A DNA stretch of 9,683 bases from an uncultured Ruminococcus sp. Its GTDB lineage: Bacteria; Bacillota; Clostridia; Oscillospirales; Ruminococcaceae. The DNA lies in NCBI GenBank assembly GCA_937926145.1, contig CALANW010000094.1:1-9683 (forward strand), written 5' to 3'. Position 1 is the stretch's first letter; the number at the start of each line of letters is the position of its first letter. The notes beneath the pieces are model-generated. The model worked only from the letters and a program-made list of their open reading frames with translations. It was not told where the DNA came from and searched no databases. Made by a program: the position numbers and the translations under genes. Of this stretch, positions 1 to 5,303 are shown in pieces.

Positions 1-56
1 TATATGGATTTTGCGCCGATTTTTTGTCTACACTTTGATTAAAAATTAGTATTACT
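1..56 (-). repeat. Partial copy of an interspersed repeat, left end only, cut by the window edge
   Basis: Read on the minus strand, 56 to 38 is AGTAATACTAATTTTTAAT, identical over 19 bases to 5136-5154 on the plus strand. Both copies then have a 7-base unrelated stretch followed by TAGACAAAA (30-22 here, 5162-5170 there) and shortly after by TCG. The equal spacing shows common origin rather than chance AT-richness. After that the two copies diverge. The element would continue left of the window, so its full form here is unknown. It overlaps the last codons of the HD-GYP gene. Confidence 0.7.
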
Positions 57-647
57 GTACTCGGACGTTAATTCGTCCCAATTCCGCAAAGCTATCTCCG
101 CAACTTTCGGGTCATACATAAGACCGATGTTTTTCTCTATCTCGCCGCGGCAGATATCGAGCGGAAGCGCTTTTCTGTACGCTCTTGCCGATGCCATAGC
201 GTCGATCGAGTCGCAGACAGCGATTATTCTCGCCCCGAGGGGTATTTCCTCGCCCTTTGCGCCGAATGGGTAGCCTTTTCCGTCCCAGCGTTCGTGGTGG
301 TGGAGGATTATGGCGGCTATTCTTGAAAAATGCTGCGATTTTGAGAGTATCTCCGCGCCTATTTCGGGGTGCTTTTTCATCAGCGCCCATTCCTCATCGT
401 CCAGACGCTCGGGTTTGAGCAGAACGCGGTCGGGAACGCCTATTTTTCCGATATCGTGGAGATGTCCTGCGATATGTATTTCCTGCGTTTCATGGTGCGA
501 AATGCCCATTTTACCGCATATAAAGCAAGCCATATCACTCACGCGCCGCGAATGATCGCCCGTATAAGGGTCGCGTGCATCGAGCGCCGATGTTATGCAC
601 TCGACGAACTCGTGATACTCAAAATTCAGCTCGCAGTCACAGCTCAT
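39..647 (-). CDS. Stand-alone HD-GYP domain protein, probable cyclic-di-GMP phosphodiesterase
   Basis: A 202-residue cytoplasmic protein that is essentially one HD-GYP domain, a metal-dependent hydrolase fold that in known members degrades cyclic di-GMP. Visible motifs are DPYTGDHSRRV (residues 27-37), the HD pair in HDIGKIGVPD (64-73), KKHPEIG (91-97), HHHERWDGKGYP (116-127, the GYP signature) and ARIIAVCDSIDAM (139-151). All usual metal-ligand positions appear kept, so activity is likely, but the substrate is inferred. There is no receiver or sensor domain. I chose ATG 647 because AAAGGA lies 9 bases upstream; it overlaps the preceding gene by 11 bases (ATGAGCTGTGA), which suggests translational coupling. 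An ATG 30 bases further up is open but less well placed. The last six codons lie in the repeat copy at the window edge. It is the last visible gene of the feo operon, an unusual place for a second-messenger enzyme. Confidence 0.9.
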   Translation of the reverse strand: MSCDCELNFEYHEFVECITSALDARDPYTGDHSRRVSDMACFICGKMGISHHETQEIHIAGHLHDIGKIGVPDRVLLKPERLDDEEWALMKKHPEIGAEILSKSQHFSRIAAIILHHHERWDGKGYPFGAKGEEIPLGARIIAVCDSIDAMASARAYRKALPLDICRGEIEKNIGLMYDPKVAEIALRNWDELTSEYSNTNF

Positions 648-1002
648 TTTCTTCTGTCCTTTCCACGGTGTAGCCAAGTCCTATTACTGTCTGGCGGATA
701 GTGAAATCGGAAACGGGTTCAGCCGAATAAACCTCGGCAATACCGCTTTTATGGTCTACTTCCGCATACAAGCCTTGTCTGTTGAGTGCGTTCGCTATTC
801 TCTCGGCGCAGTTTTTGCAGGACATTCCGCCGATCTGAACGGTCGTCTTATATTTATATTCCGAAAAATCGGTCTTTTTCTCGGCAGCCTTGACATTATC
901 CGAGCCTGCTCCGCAGCAGCCGTGTGCAAGCTTGTTCATATAGCTCTTTATCGCTGTTACACATACAACGATAAGCACAGCGATTATTATTCCCGTTGCC
1001 AT
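637..1002 (-). CDS. Membrane-anchored heavy-metal-associated (HMA) domain protein
   Basis: A 121-residue protein. Residues 3-18 form a hydrophobic N-terminal segment (IIIAVLIVVCV core), followed by KLAHGCCG with an adjacent Cys pair (29-30), a charged linker, and an HMA ferredoxin-like domain (about 50-116) with the metal-binding motif GMSCKNC (59-65) and the late GLGYTVE motif. HMA domains bind Cu(I) or similar soft metals through the two Cys of GMxCxxC. A membrane-tethered single copy suggests metal scavenging or delivery at the cytoplasmic face, though the metal is not shown by the sequence. Start choice is uncertain: ATG 1002 sits 11 bases after GGAAGGG, while an in-frame GTG at 1014 is only 3 bases from AAGGA. 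It lies between the DtxR-like gene and the HD-GYP gene, and its stop overlaps the HD-GYP start. Confidence 0.88.
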   Translation of the reverse strand: MATGIIIAVLIVVCVTAIKSYMNKLAHGCCGAGSDNVKAAEKKTDFSEYKYKTTVQIGGMSCKNCAERIANALNRQGLYAEVDHKSGIAEVYSAEPVSDFTIRQTVIGLGYTVERTEENEL

Positions 1003-1047
1003 TTTGTATTTCACCCTTCCTTGATGTGATGTAAAAATACCGAAGTT

Positions 1048-1422
1048 TTATTTTTTTCTTAAGAAGTATTCAGCAAGCCTTTCGACTGTTTTTTCCGAAA
1101 CGTGGCTTACTATCTTTACCGAATCGTCATCAGCCGCTTTCGGGTCAAGTCCGAGGACATTTTCGAGAAAATCGCGAATGATTATGCAGCTTGTGAAGAT
1201 CGGATTTGCAGCTTTGATGCCGCTTTCTGTCAGATTTATCTGACCGTAATGCTCTTTCTCGATATATCCGCTCTCGCAGAGCTTTGCGGTCATTGCGGCG
1301 GTGCTTGCTTTGCTCACGCCGACTATCTTTGCAACGTCGGAGGATTTCACCTCGCCGCCGTTCTGACCGAGCTTATATATTGCGAAGAGATATTTTTTCT
1401 GGGAATATGTAAGTCCGTTCAC
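1048..1422 (-). CDS. DtxR-like regulator with replaced metal ligands
   Basis: A 124-residue protein with the two-domain layout of short DtxR/MntR regulators: a winged helix-turn-helix (about 5-70, with VAKIVGVSKASTAAMTAKL as recognition region) and a dimerisation helix pair (about 76-121). Aligned by eye with the canonical regulator at 6653-7030, the four classic ligands are all changed: His in YERHTVL becomes Cys79, and Cys, Glu and His of DACRLEH become Val102, Val105 and Ser106. DNA binding looks kept but ordinary Fe/Mn sensing does not. It could be a metal-independent repressor, a partner for the canonical regulator, or a sensor of something else. The start is GTG 1422, eight bases after GGGGAG; the GTG overlaps the stop of the upstream small Cys-rich gene (GTGA), showing tight coupling. 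An upstream in-frame ATG at 1464 would lie inside that gene and lacks a better ribosome site. Confidence 0.85.
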   Translation of the reverse strand: MNGLTYSQKKYLFAIYKLGQNGGEVKSSDVAKIVGVSKASTAAMTAKLCESGYIEKEHYGQINLTESGIKAANPIFTSCIIIRDFLENVLGLDPKAADDDSVKIVSHVSEKTVERLAEYFLRKK

Positions 1423-1589
1423 TTTTTCTTCTCCCCGTGACAACTGCTTCCGCTGCAAGCGCATCCGTTAGGACAGCAGGAACATTTTCCGCCGCAGAAT
1501 GACTTGCCTTTTTTCTTATCCTTATATATCTGCCTTGCCGCCAAAAAGACAACTCCTGCAACTATAAGACCGACTATCAAAGTAGACAT
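1419..1589 (-). CDS. FeoB-associated Cys-rich membrane protein
   Basis: A 56-residue protein. It opens with MSTLIVGLIVAGVVFLAAR, one membrane-spanning helix (about 3-18), then a Lys-rich stretch (IYKDKKKGKS) and a tail with eight cysteines between residues 32 and 50 (FCGGKCSCCPNGCACSGSSC) ending HGEKKK. This matches the small Cys-rich proteins commonly found next to feoB in Firmicutes. Their role is unproven; binding Fe(II) at the cytoplasmic mouth of FeoB, or helping assemble it, is a reasonable guess. ATG 1589 is preceded by AAGAAAGG about ten bases upstream. The stop overlaps the GTG start of the DtxR-like gene by four bases. A hairpin and a palindrome separate it from feoB. Confidence 0.9.
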   Translation of the reverse strand: MSTLIVGLIVAGVVFLAARQIYKDKKKGKSFCGGKCSCCPNGCACSGSSCHGEKKK

Positions 1590-1607
1590 ATTGCCACGAC
1601 CTTTCTT

Positions 1608-1652
1608 AAGTTTATAAACTTCTGCGCTCCCGTGAATTTGTCGGGAGCGCAG
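1608..1652 (-). other. Intra-operon hairpin and adjacent palindrome between feoB and the Cys-rich gene
   Basis: CTGCGCTCCCG (1622-1632) pairs perfectly with CGGGAGCGCAG (1642-1652) across a 9-base loop, giving an 11-bp GC-rich stem. On the minus strand it is followed directly by a perfect 14-base palindrome AAGTTTATAAACTT (1608-1621), not by a T-run, so it is not a standard intrinsic terminator. It may stabilise the upstream feoB message or lower expression of the four downstream genes. That role is inferred. Confidence 0.7.
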
Positions 1653-1671
1653 GTGAGTTCAGTTTATTGCT

Positions 1672-4182
1672 TTATGATTTTACCTTAACGTTTGTTGTGA
1701 GCTTTTCGCTTTCCTTGTAAGGCTTAACAAGCATATAGATGATGCCTGCAAGACATATAAGAGCTGCGATAAGACCGATAACATTTACGTTGCCTGTGAA
1801 GAGATTGCCGAACTGGTTGATGCAGAGTGCAACTACATAAGCAAATCCGCACTGGTAGCCGATAGCGAATGCTGTCCACTTGCCGTTGTTCATTTCTCTC
1901 TTGATAGCGCCCATTGCAGCGAAGCAAGGTGCGCAGAGGAGGTTGAATACGAGGAACGAATAACCTGTGATGCCTGTGAATGCAGCACCGATAGCGTCAT
2001 AAACGCTGCCCTCTCCGCCGCCGTAGAGGATACCCATTGTACCAACGATGTTCTCCTTAGCAACAAGACCTGTGATAGATGCGACTGTTGCCTGCCAGTT
2101 GCCCCAGCCGAGCGGCTTGAAGATCCAAGCAAGTACACCGCCGATAGCAGCAAGGATACTGGAGTCGATCTCTTCTTCGGAAAGCATACGGAATGTTCCG
2201 TCAACTACACCGAAGTAAGTTGTGAACCATACGAAGATAGTTGAAAGAAGGATAACTGTACCGGCCTTCTTGATGAAGGACCAGCCTCTTTCCCACATTG
2301 AACGGAGAAGGTTTCCGATCGTAGGAAGGTGGTATGCAGGAAGTTCCATTACGAACGGAGCAGGGTCGCCTGCGAACATCTTTGTCTTCTTGAGCATGAT
2401 ACCCGAAACAATGATTGCAGCTGCACCGATGAAGTATGCGGAAGTTGCAACGATAGGAGAACCGCCGAAGATAGCACCTGCGATCATTGCGATAAAAGGA
2501 ACTTTAGCGCCGCAGGGGATAAATGTTGTTGTCATAACTGTCATTCTTCTGTCACGTTCGTTTTCAATGGTTCTTGAAGCCATGATACCCGGAACGCCGC
2601 AGCCTACGCCGACAAGCATAGGAATGAAGGACTTACCGGAAAGACCGAACTTTCTGAAGATTCTGTCCATTACGAATGCGATACGGGACATATAACCGCA
2701 AGCTTCGAGGAATGCGAGGAGAAGGAAGAGTACGAGCATCTGAGGTACGAAGCCGAGGACTGCACCAACACCTGCTACGATACCGTCGAGGATAAGACCG
2801 CTGAGCCAATCAGCACAGTTTACAGATTCAAGCAGATTTCCGATAAGAACAGGAACACCGGGAACCCATACGCCGTAAGCAGCAGGATCTGGGTCTGCGC
2901 AATCATACTTAACGAATGCATCAACTGCATCTGCAAGGTCTGCGCCTGTTGCTTCGATATCTTCCGTTGCAAGAGTTTCTTCATCTTCAACGGTGTATGT
3001 TACTGTATCTGCTTCTGTGAAGTTAGCAGCAAGAGCATCGAGCTCTGTCTTAGCTGTGTCAACATCGAATGTTTCGGATTCGCTGTCGATAGCTTCTTCA
3101 ACGGCTGCTGTATCGATGCCGTTTTCCTGAGCCTTTTCGATGAATGCTTCGATAATTGCAGGAGAATCGCCGTATTCTTCAGCAGCTTCTTCGTAAGCGC
3201 TTGTGCCGATTCCGAAGAGGTGCCAGCCGTCGCCGAAGAGTCCGTCGTTTGCCCAGTCAGTTGCGGAAGCACCGACTGTAACCATTGCTATGTAATAAAC
3301 AAGGAACATTACGCATGCGAAAATAGGAAGACCGAGGATTCTGTTTGTAACGATCTTATCGATCTTATCGGAAGTTGTAAGTCCGCCCTTGTTCTTCTTT
3401 TTATAACATTCCTTAATAATAGTGCCGATGTAAATGTAACGCTCATTGGTGATGATGCTCTCTGCATCGTCGTCCATTTCCTTTTCGGCAGCTTCAATAT
3501 CCTGAGTGATATGAGCCATTGTTGCGCTGTCGATCTTGAGCATTTCAAGAACCTTTTCATCACGCTCAAATACCTTGATAGCGTACCAACGCTGGTTCTG
3601 CTCGGGAACATCGTGAAGAACAGCTTCTTCAATGTGTGCGATAGCGTGTTCAACGCAGCCGCAGAACTTGTGCTGAGGGATCATCGGTTCTTTTGCTTCA
3701 GCAGCAGCAATAGCAGCCTCAGCAGCTTCTGTAACGCCAGTTCCCTTAAGAGCAGAGATCTCAACTACCTTGCAGCCGAGTTCCTTTGAGAGCTGTTCAA
3801 TATTGATCGTATCGCCGTTCTTGCGAACGATATCCATCATATTGATAGCGCATACAACAGGGATTCCGAGCTCAACGAGCTGTGTTGTAAGGTAAAGGTT
3901 TCTTTCAAGGTTTGTACCGTCAATGATGTTGAGGATTGCGTTCGGACGCTCACCGATGAGGTAGTTTCTTGCAACAACTTCTTCAAGAGTGTAAGGTGAA
4001 AGCGAGTAGATACCCGGAAGGTCGGTGATGATAACATCTTTGTGACCCTTGAGCTTACCCTCTTTTTTCTCAACGGTTACACCAGGCCAGTTACCAACGA
4101 ACTGGTTGGAACCTGTGAGGGCATTAAAAAGCGTTGTTTTGCCTGAGTTCGGATTACCCGCAAGCGCGATTTTAATTTCCAT
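1672..4182 (-). CDS. feoB: Ferrous iron transporter FeoB
   Basis: FeoB moves Fe(II) across the cytoplasmic membrane. The 836-residue product starts with a G domain: G1 GNPNSGKTT (9-17), switch I GNWPGVT (31-37), G3 DLPGIYS (54-60), G4 NMMD (114-117) and G5 SALKGTG (143-149). A helical guanine-dissociation-inhibitor region follows (about 170-265), then a membrane domain with two gate-like halves. Family-typical membrane motifs are ACGYMSR (493-499), GCGVPG (527-532), IPCGAKVPF (555-563) and APCFAAMGAIKRE (751-763). A roughly 115-residue, strongly acidic insert (about 325-440) lies between the first and second membrane segments, which makes this protein longer than the approximately 770 residues of E. 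coli FeoB. The start is ATG 4182, ten bases after AAAGGA; a TTG at 4188 is only four bases from it. It follows feoA-1 after 80 bases that hold two operator-like palindromes. Confidence 0.98.
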   Translation of the reverse strand: MEIKIALAGNPNSGKTTLFNALTGSNQFVGNWPGVTVEKKEGKLKGHKDVIITDLPGIYSLSPYTLEEVVARNYLIGERPNAILNIIDGTNLERNLYLTTQLVELGIPVVCAINMMDIVRKNGDTINIEQLSKELGCKVVEISALKGTGVTEAAEAAIAAAEAKEPMIPQHKFCGCVEHAIAHIEEAVLHDVPEQNQRWYAIKVFERDEKVLEMLKIDSATMAHITQDIEAAEKEMDDDAESIITNERYIYIGTIIKECYKKKNKGGLTTSDKIDKIVTNRILGLPIFACVMFLVYYIAMVTVGASATDWANDGLFGDGWHLFGIGTSAYEEAAEEYGDSPAIIEAFIEKAQENGIDTAAVEEAIDSESETFDVDTAKTELDALAANFTEADTVTYTVEDEETLATEDIEATGADLADAVDAFVKYDCADPDPAAYGVWVPGVPVLIGNLLESVNCADWLSGLILDGIVAGVGAVLGFVPQMLVLFLLLAFLEACGYMSRIAFVMDRIFRKFGLSGKSFIPMLVGVGCGVPGIMASRTIENERDRRMTVMTTTFIPCGAKVPFIAMIAGAIFGGSPIVATSAYFIGAAAIIVSGIMLKKTKMFAGDPAPFVMELPAYHLPTIGNLLRSMWERGWSFIKKAGTVILLSTIFVWFTTYFGVVDGTFRMLSEEEIDSSILAAIGGVLAWIFKPLGWGNWQATVASITGLVAKENIVGTMGILYGGGEGSVYDAIGAAFTGITGYSFLVFNLLCAPCFAAMGAIKREMNNGKWTAFAIGYQCGFAYVVALCINQFGNLFTGNVNVIGLIAALICLAGIIYMLVKPYKESEKLTTNVKVKS

Positions 4183-4204
4183 ATCCAATTTATCCTTTCT
4201 TAAT

Positions 4205-4239
4205 GTTAGTTTCGACTAACTTTATTAGTCTTTGCTAAC
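4205..4239. promoter_or_regulatory. Two operator-like palindromes between feoA-1 and feoB
   Basis: GTTAGTTTCGACTAAC (4205-4220, six-base arms perfect) and ATTAGTCTTTGCTAAC (4224-4239) lie 19 bp apart, about two helical turns, just upstream of the feoB ribosome site. They match the palindromes at the feo and DUF3793 promoters and are candidate sites for the DtxR-type regulator at 6653-7030. A weak promoter may precede them (TTAACT, 16 bases, TATTGG on the minus strand), but I do not call it. Bound protein here could repress an internal promoter or block elongation into feoB. Confidence 0.7.
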
Positions 4240-4262
4240 CAATATGCAAAATAAGTAAAAAG

Positions 4263-4481
4263 TTAAGCGATCTCGATCATTTCAGCATCAGCTTTACGAA
4301 GTGAAAGCTCATAGCCTCTGACAGTTACTTCAACGGGGTCGCCAAGAGGAGCTACCTTGCGGATATAGATCTCAGTGCCCTTTGTGATTCCCATGTCCAT
4401 GATTCTGCGCTTTACAGCGCCCTCACCGTTCAGCTTCTTTACAGTGACAGTTGAACCGATCGCAGCGTTTTTCAGTGTCAT
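4263..4481 (-). CDS. feoA: FeoA family protein (second FeoA of the operon)
   Basis: A 72-residue SH3-like cytoplasmic protein that in known systems supports FeoB, possibly by contact with its G domain. Family marks are strong: RRIMDMGITKG (25-35), APLGDPVEVTVRGYELSLRK (44-63) and a closing EMIEI. It is the more typical of the two FeoA proteins here. The start is ATG 4481, eight bases after AGGAG; the in-frame ATG at 4487 is too close to that ribosome site (2 bases). It lies between feoA-2 and feoB in the same direction and is likely co-transcribed. Length is normal for the family. Confidence 0.97.
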   Translation of the reverse strand: MTLKNAAIGSTVTVKKLNGEGAVKRRIMDMGITKGTEIYIRKVAPLGDPVEVTVRGYELSLRKADAEMIEIA

Positions 4482-4514
4482 TTCCATTTCTCCTTTTCAT
4501 TTCAAATTATGTTA

Positions 4515-4554
4515 TGCATCAAGAAAAGAACCATTTCTTACAGATCTTGATGCA
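4515..4554 (-). other. Hairpin between the two feoA genes
   Basis: TGCATCAAGA (4515-4524) is perfectly complementary to TCTTGATGCA (4545-4554). Inside the 20-base loop, AAGAA (4526-4530) pairs with TTCTT (4535-4539) around CCAT, giving a stacked two-part hairpin. No T-run follows on the minus strand, so it is better seen as an RNA processing, stability or attenuation element than as a terminator. Confidence 0.65.
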
Positions 4555-4597
4555 AATTTACAATGACCAATAATTCCAGATCCCGAATTCAAAAGGA

Positions 4598-4810
4598 TCA
4601 TACCATGATCTTGCAAGCCATTTCCTTTGAAACAGCAACTCTTGATTCCTTGACATTGACGATAACATTTCCGCCGATCTCACTGACGACTGTTACCGTA
4701 CCTCCTGCAACGAATCCGAGATTTTCGAGGAATTTTCTTGTATCGGGATTTCCTCCGACCTTTTTGATGATGTTTTCTTCACCGGCATTGGCAAGCGTAA
4801 GCGGCATCAT
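4598..4810 (-). CDS. feoA: FeoA family protein (first FeoA of the operon)
   Basis: A 70-residue small SH3-like FeoA protein, the first gene after the iron-regulated promoter. Recognisable features are MMPLTLANAGEE at the N-terminus, TRKFLENLGFVAGGTVTVVS (24-43, matching the FeoA pattern of an arginine helix, Leu-Gly and a beta turn), then a beta stretch GGNVIVNVKESRVAVSKE. It lacks the APLGDP motif of its neighbour, so the two are diverged paralogues and may form a pair rather than being redundant. ATG 4810 follows AAAGGAG by seven bases; a second ATG is directly adjacent. Two FeoA genes ahead of feoB is a known Firmicute arrangement. Confidence 0.94.
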   Translation of the reverse strand: MMPLTLANAGEENIIKKVGGNPDTRKFLENLGFVAGGTVTVVSEIGGNVIVNVKESRVAVSKEMACKIMV

Positions 4811-4829
4811 AACTTCACTCCTTTATATC

Positions 4830-4845
4830 GTTAGAAATTGCTAAC
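4830..4845. promoter_or_regulatory. Operator-like palindrome just ahead of feoA-2
   Basis: GTTAGAAATTGCTAAC has GTTAG and CTAAC arms and lies 20 bases upstream of the feoA-2 start codon, inside the transcribed leader. On the minus strand TATAAG (4851-4846) touches it, but I see no matching -35, so a second promoter here is only possible. Bound regulator would act as a roadblock or occlude the site around the ribosome-binding region. Confidence 0.65.
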
Positions 4846-4931
4846 CTTATAGCCAAAAGTTTTCGGAAAAATCCCGCAAGCTGCCCGAATATGAACTTTT
4901 GCGACGATATTTCCGCAAACTCCGACCTTAC

Positions 4932-4947
4932 ATTAGCGTTTGCTAAC
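4932..4947. promoter_or_regulatory. Operator-like palindrome in the feo leader
   Basis: ATTAGCGTTTGCTAAC has perfect TTAGC and GCTAA arms (4933-4946) around a 4-base centre. It lies about 55 bases downstream of the expected transcription start. The same consensus is present at the promoter proper. Confidence 0.65.
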
Positions 4948-4956
4948 CTTTGAACT

Positions 4957-5009
4957 TTAAGTACGGTCAGTATCCGCTAACTATGTTAGCTTTTACTAAC
5001 CGTACTTAA
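4957..5009. repeat. 11-bp inverted repeat spanning the feo transcription start
   Basis: TTAAGTACGGT (4957-4967) and ACCGTACTTAA (4999-5009) are exact reverse complements, with arm centres 42 bp apart, about four helical turns. The right arm abuts the -10 element and overlaps the edge of the GTTAGC palindrome; the left arm lies in the early transcribed region. Most of one arm would be at or before the start point, so a DNA-level protein site or loop is more plausible than an RNA hairpin. Confidence 0.6.
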
Positions 5010-5037
5010 TAATACTATCATTTTACTCCGTTGTCAA
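4985..5037 (-). promoter_or_regulatory. feo operon promoter with operator-like palindrome
   Basis: On the minus strand, TTGACA (5037-5032) is followed after 17 bases by TATTAT (5014-5009), a near-consensus sigma-A promoter. Eight bases later comes GTTAGTAAAAGCTAAC (4985-5000 on the plus strand as GTTAGCTTTTACTAAC), over or just past the expected start. An extra half-site GCTAAC at 4976-4981 continues the pattern. The position fits repression by a metal-loaded DtxR-type protein. The feoA-2 start is about 190 bases downstream. Confidence 0.85.
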
Positions 5038-5077
5038 TAGTTTTTCACAGATTTGTATATCTGCACAAACTCGCCGA

Positions 5078-5112
5078 GTTAGTTTTAGGTAACTTTGTTA
5101 GCCTTAGATAAC
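5078..5112. promoter_or_regulatory. Upstream pair of operator-like palindromes
   Basis: GTTAGTTTTAGGTAAC (5078-5093) and GTTAGCCTTAGATAAC (5097-5112) are 19 bp apart, the same phasing as the pair at 4205-4239. They lie 40 to 75 bases upstream of the feo -35 element. Each has one weaker arm (GTAAC, ATAAC), so they may be auxiliary sites, or serve an upstream promoter I cannot define. Confidence 0.6.
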
Positions 5113-5135
5113 TGTTAATATTCAGATAAAATTTA

Positions 5136-5300
5136 AGTAATACTAATTTTTAATTGTTCTATAGACAAAATCGACAGATAGAATAAGTTCAGTCAGGTCA
5201 CTGTGCTGACCTTGGAGAGCTACCGCAGGCAGGCTGTTGCCTGACAAGGGAGCTCGACGCAGAATGAACTTATTATAGCCGAGAGTTTGTCTATATAGTA
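5136..5300 (+). repeat. Structured inverted-repeat element (MITE-like or non-coding RNA)
   Basis: The ends TATAGACAAA (5160-5169) and TTTGTCTATA (5286-5295) are exact 10-bp inverted repeats. Nested inside are AATAAGTTCA (5182-5191) and TGAACTTATT (5265-5274), again perfect. The interior holds two branches: AGGTCA/TGACCT (5195-5200/5207-5212), and GAGCT/AGCTC (5217-5221/5251-5255) enclosing CAGGCA/TGCCTG (5226-5231/5238-5243). The left flank and left end match the copy at 1-56 in opposite orientation. No protein frame of note is present, and no T-run follows either way. A non-autonomous mobile repeat is my first reading; a branched structured RNA is the alternative. It fills most of the gap between the flavodoxin stop and the feo promoter. 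Confidence 0.7.
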
Positions 5301-5303
5301 TGA

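Noticed and set aside
2222..2695. Plus-strand open frame of 157 codons inside feoB
   Set aside because: It lies antisense to strongly conserved FeoB membrane motifs, has no ribosome site, and reads as a mirror of hydrophobic codons.
3220..3789. Plus-strand open frame of 189 codons inside feoB
   Set aside because: It is antisense to the FeoB G-domain, regulatory and insert region, shows no recognisable domain and is Cys-rich in a way typical of reverse reading.
5160..5295. Known riboswitch (nickel-cobalt, M-box or other metal type) upstream of feo
   Set aside because: It lies upstream of the feo promoter, not in its transcript, and I could not match any known riboswitch core by eye.
5286..5303. 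Intrinsic terminator after the flavodoxin gene
   Set aside because: The inverted repeat is not followed by a T-run on the minus strand; termination there is possible but not supported by sequence.
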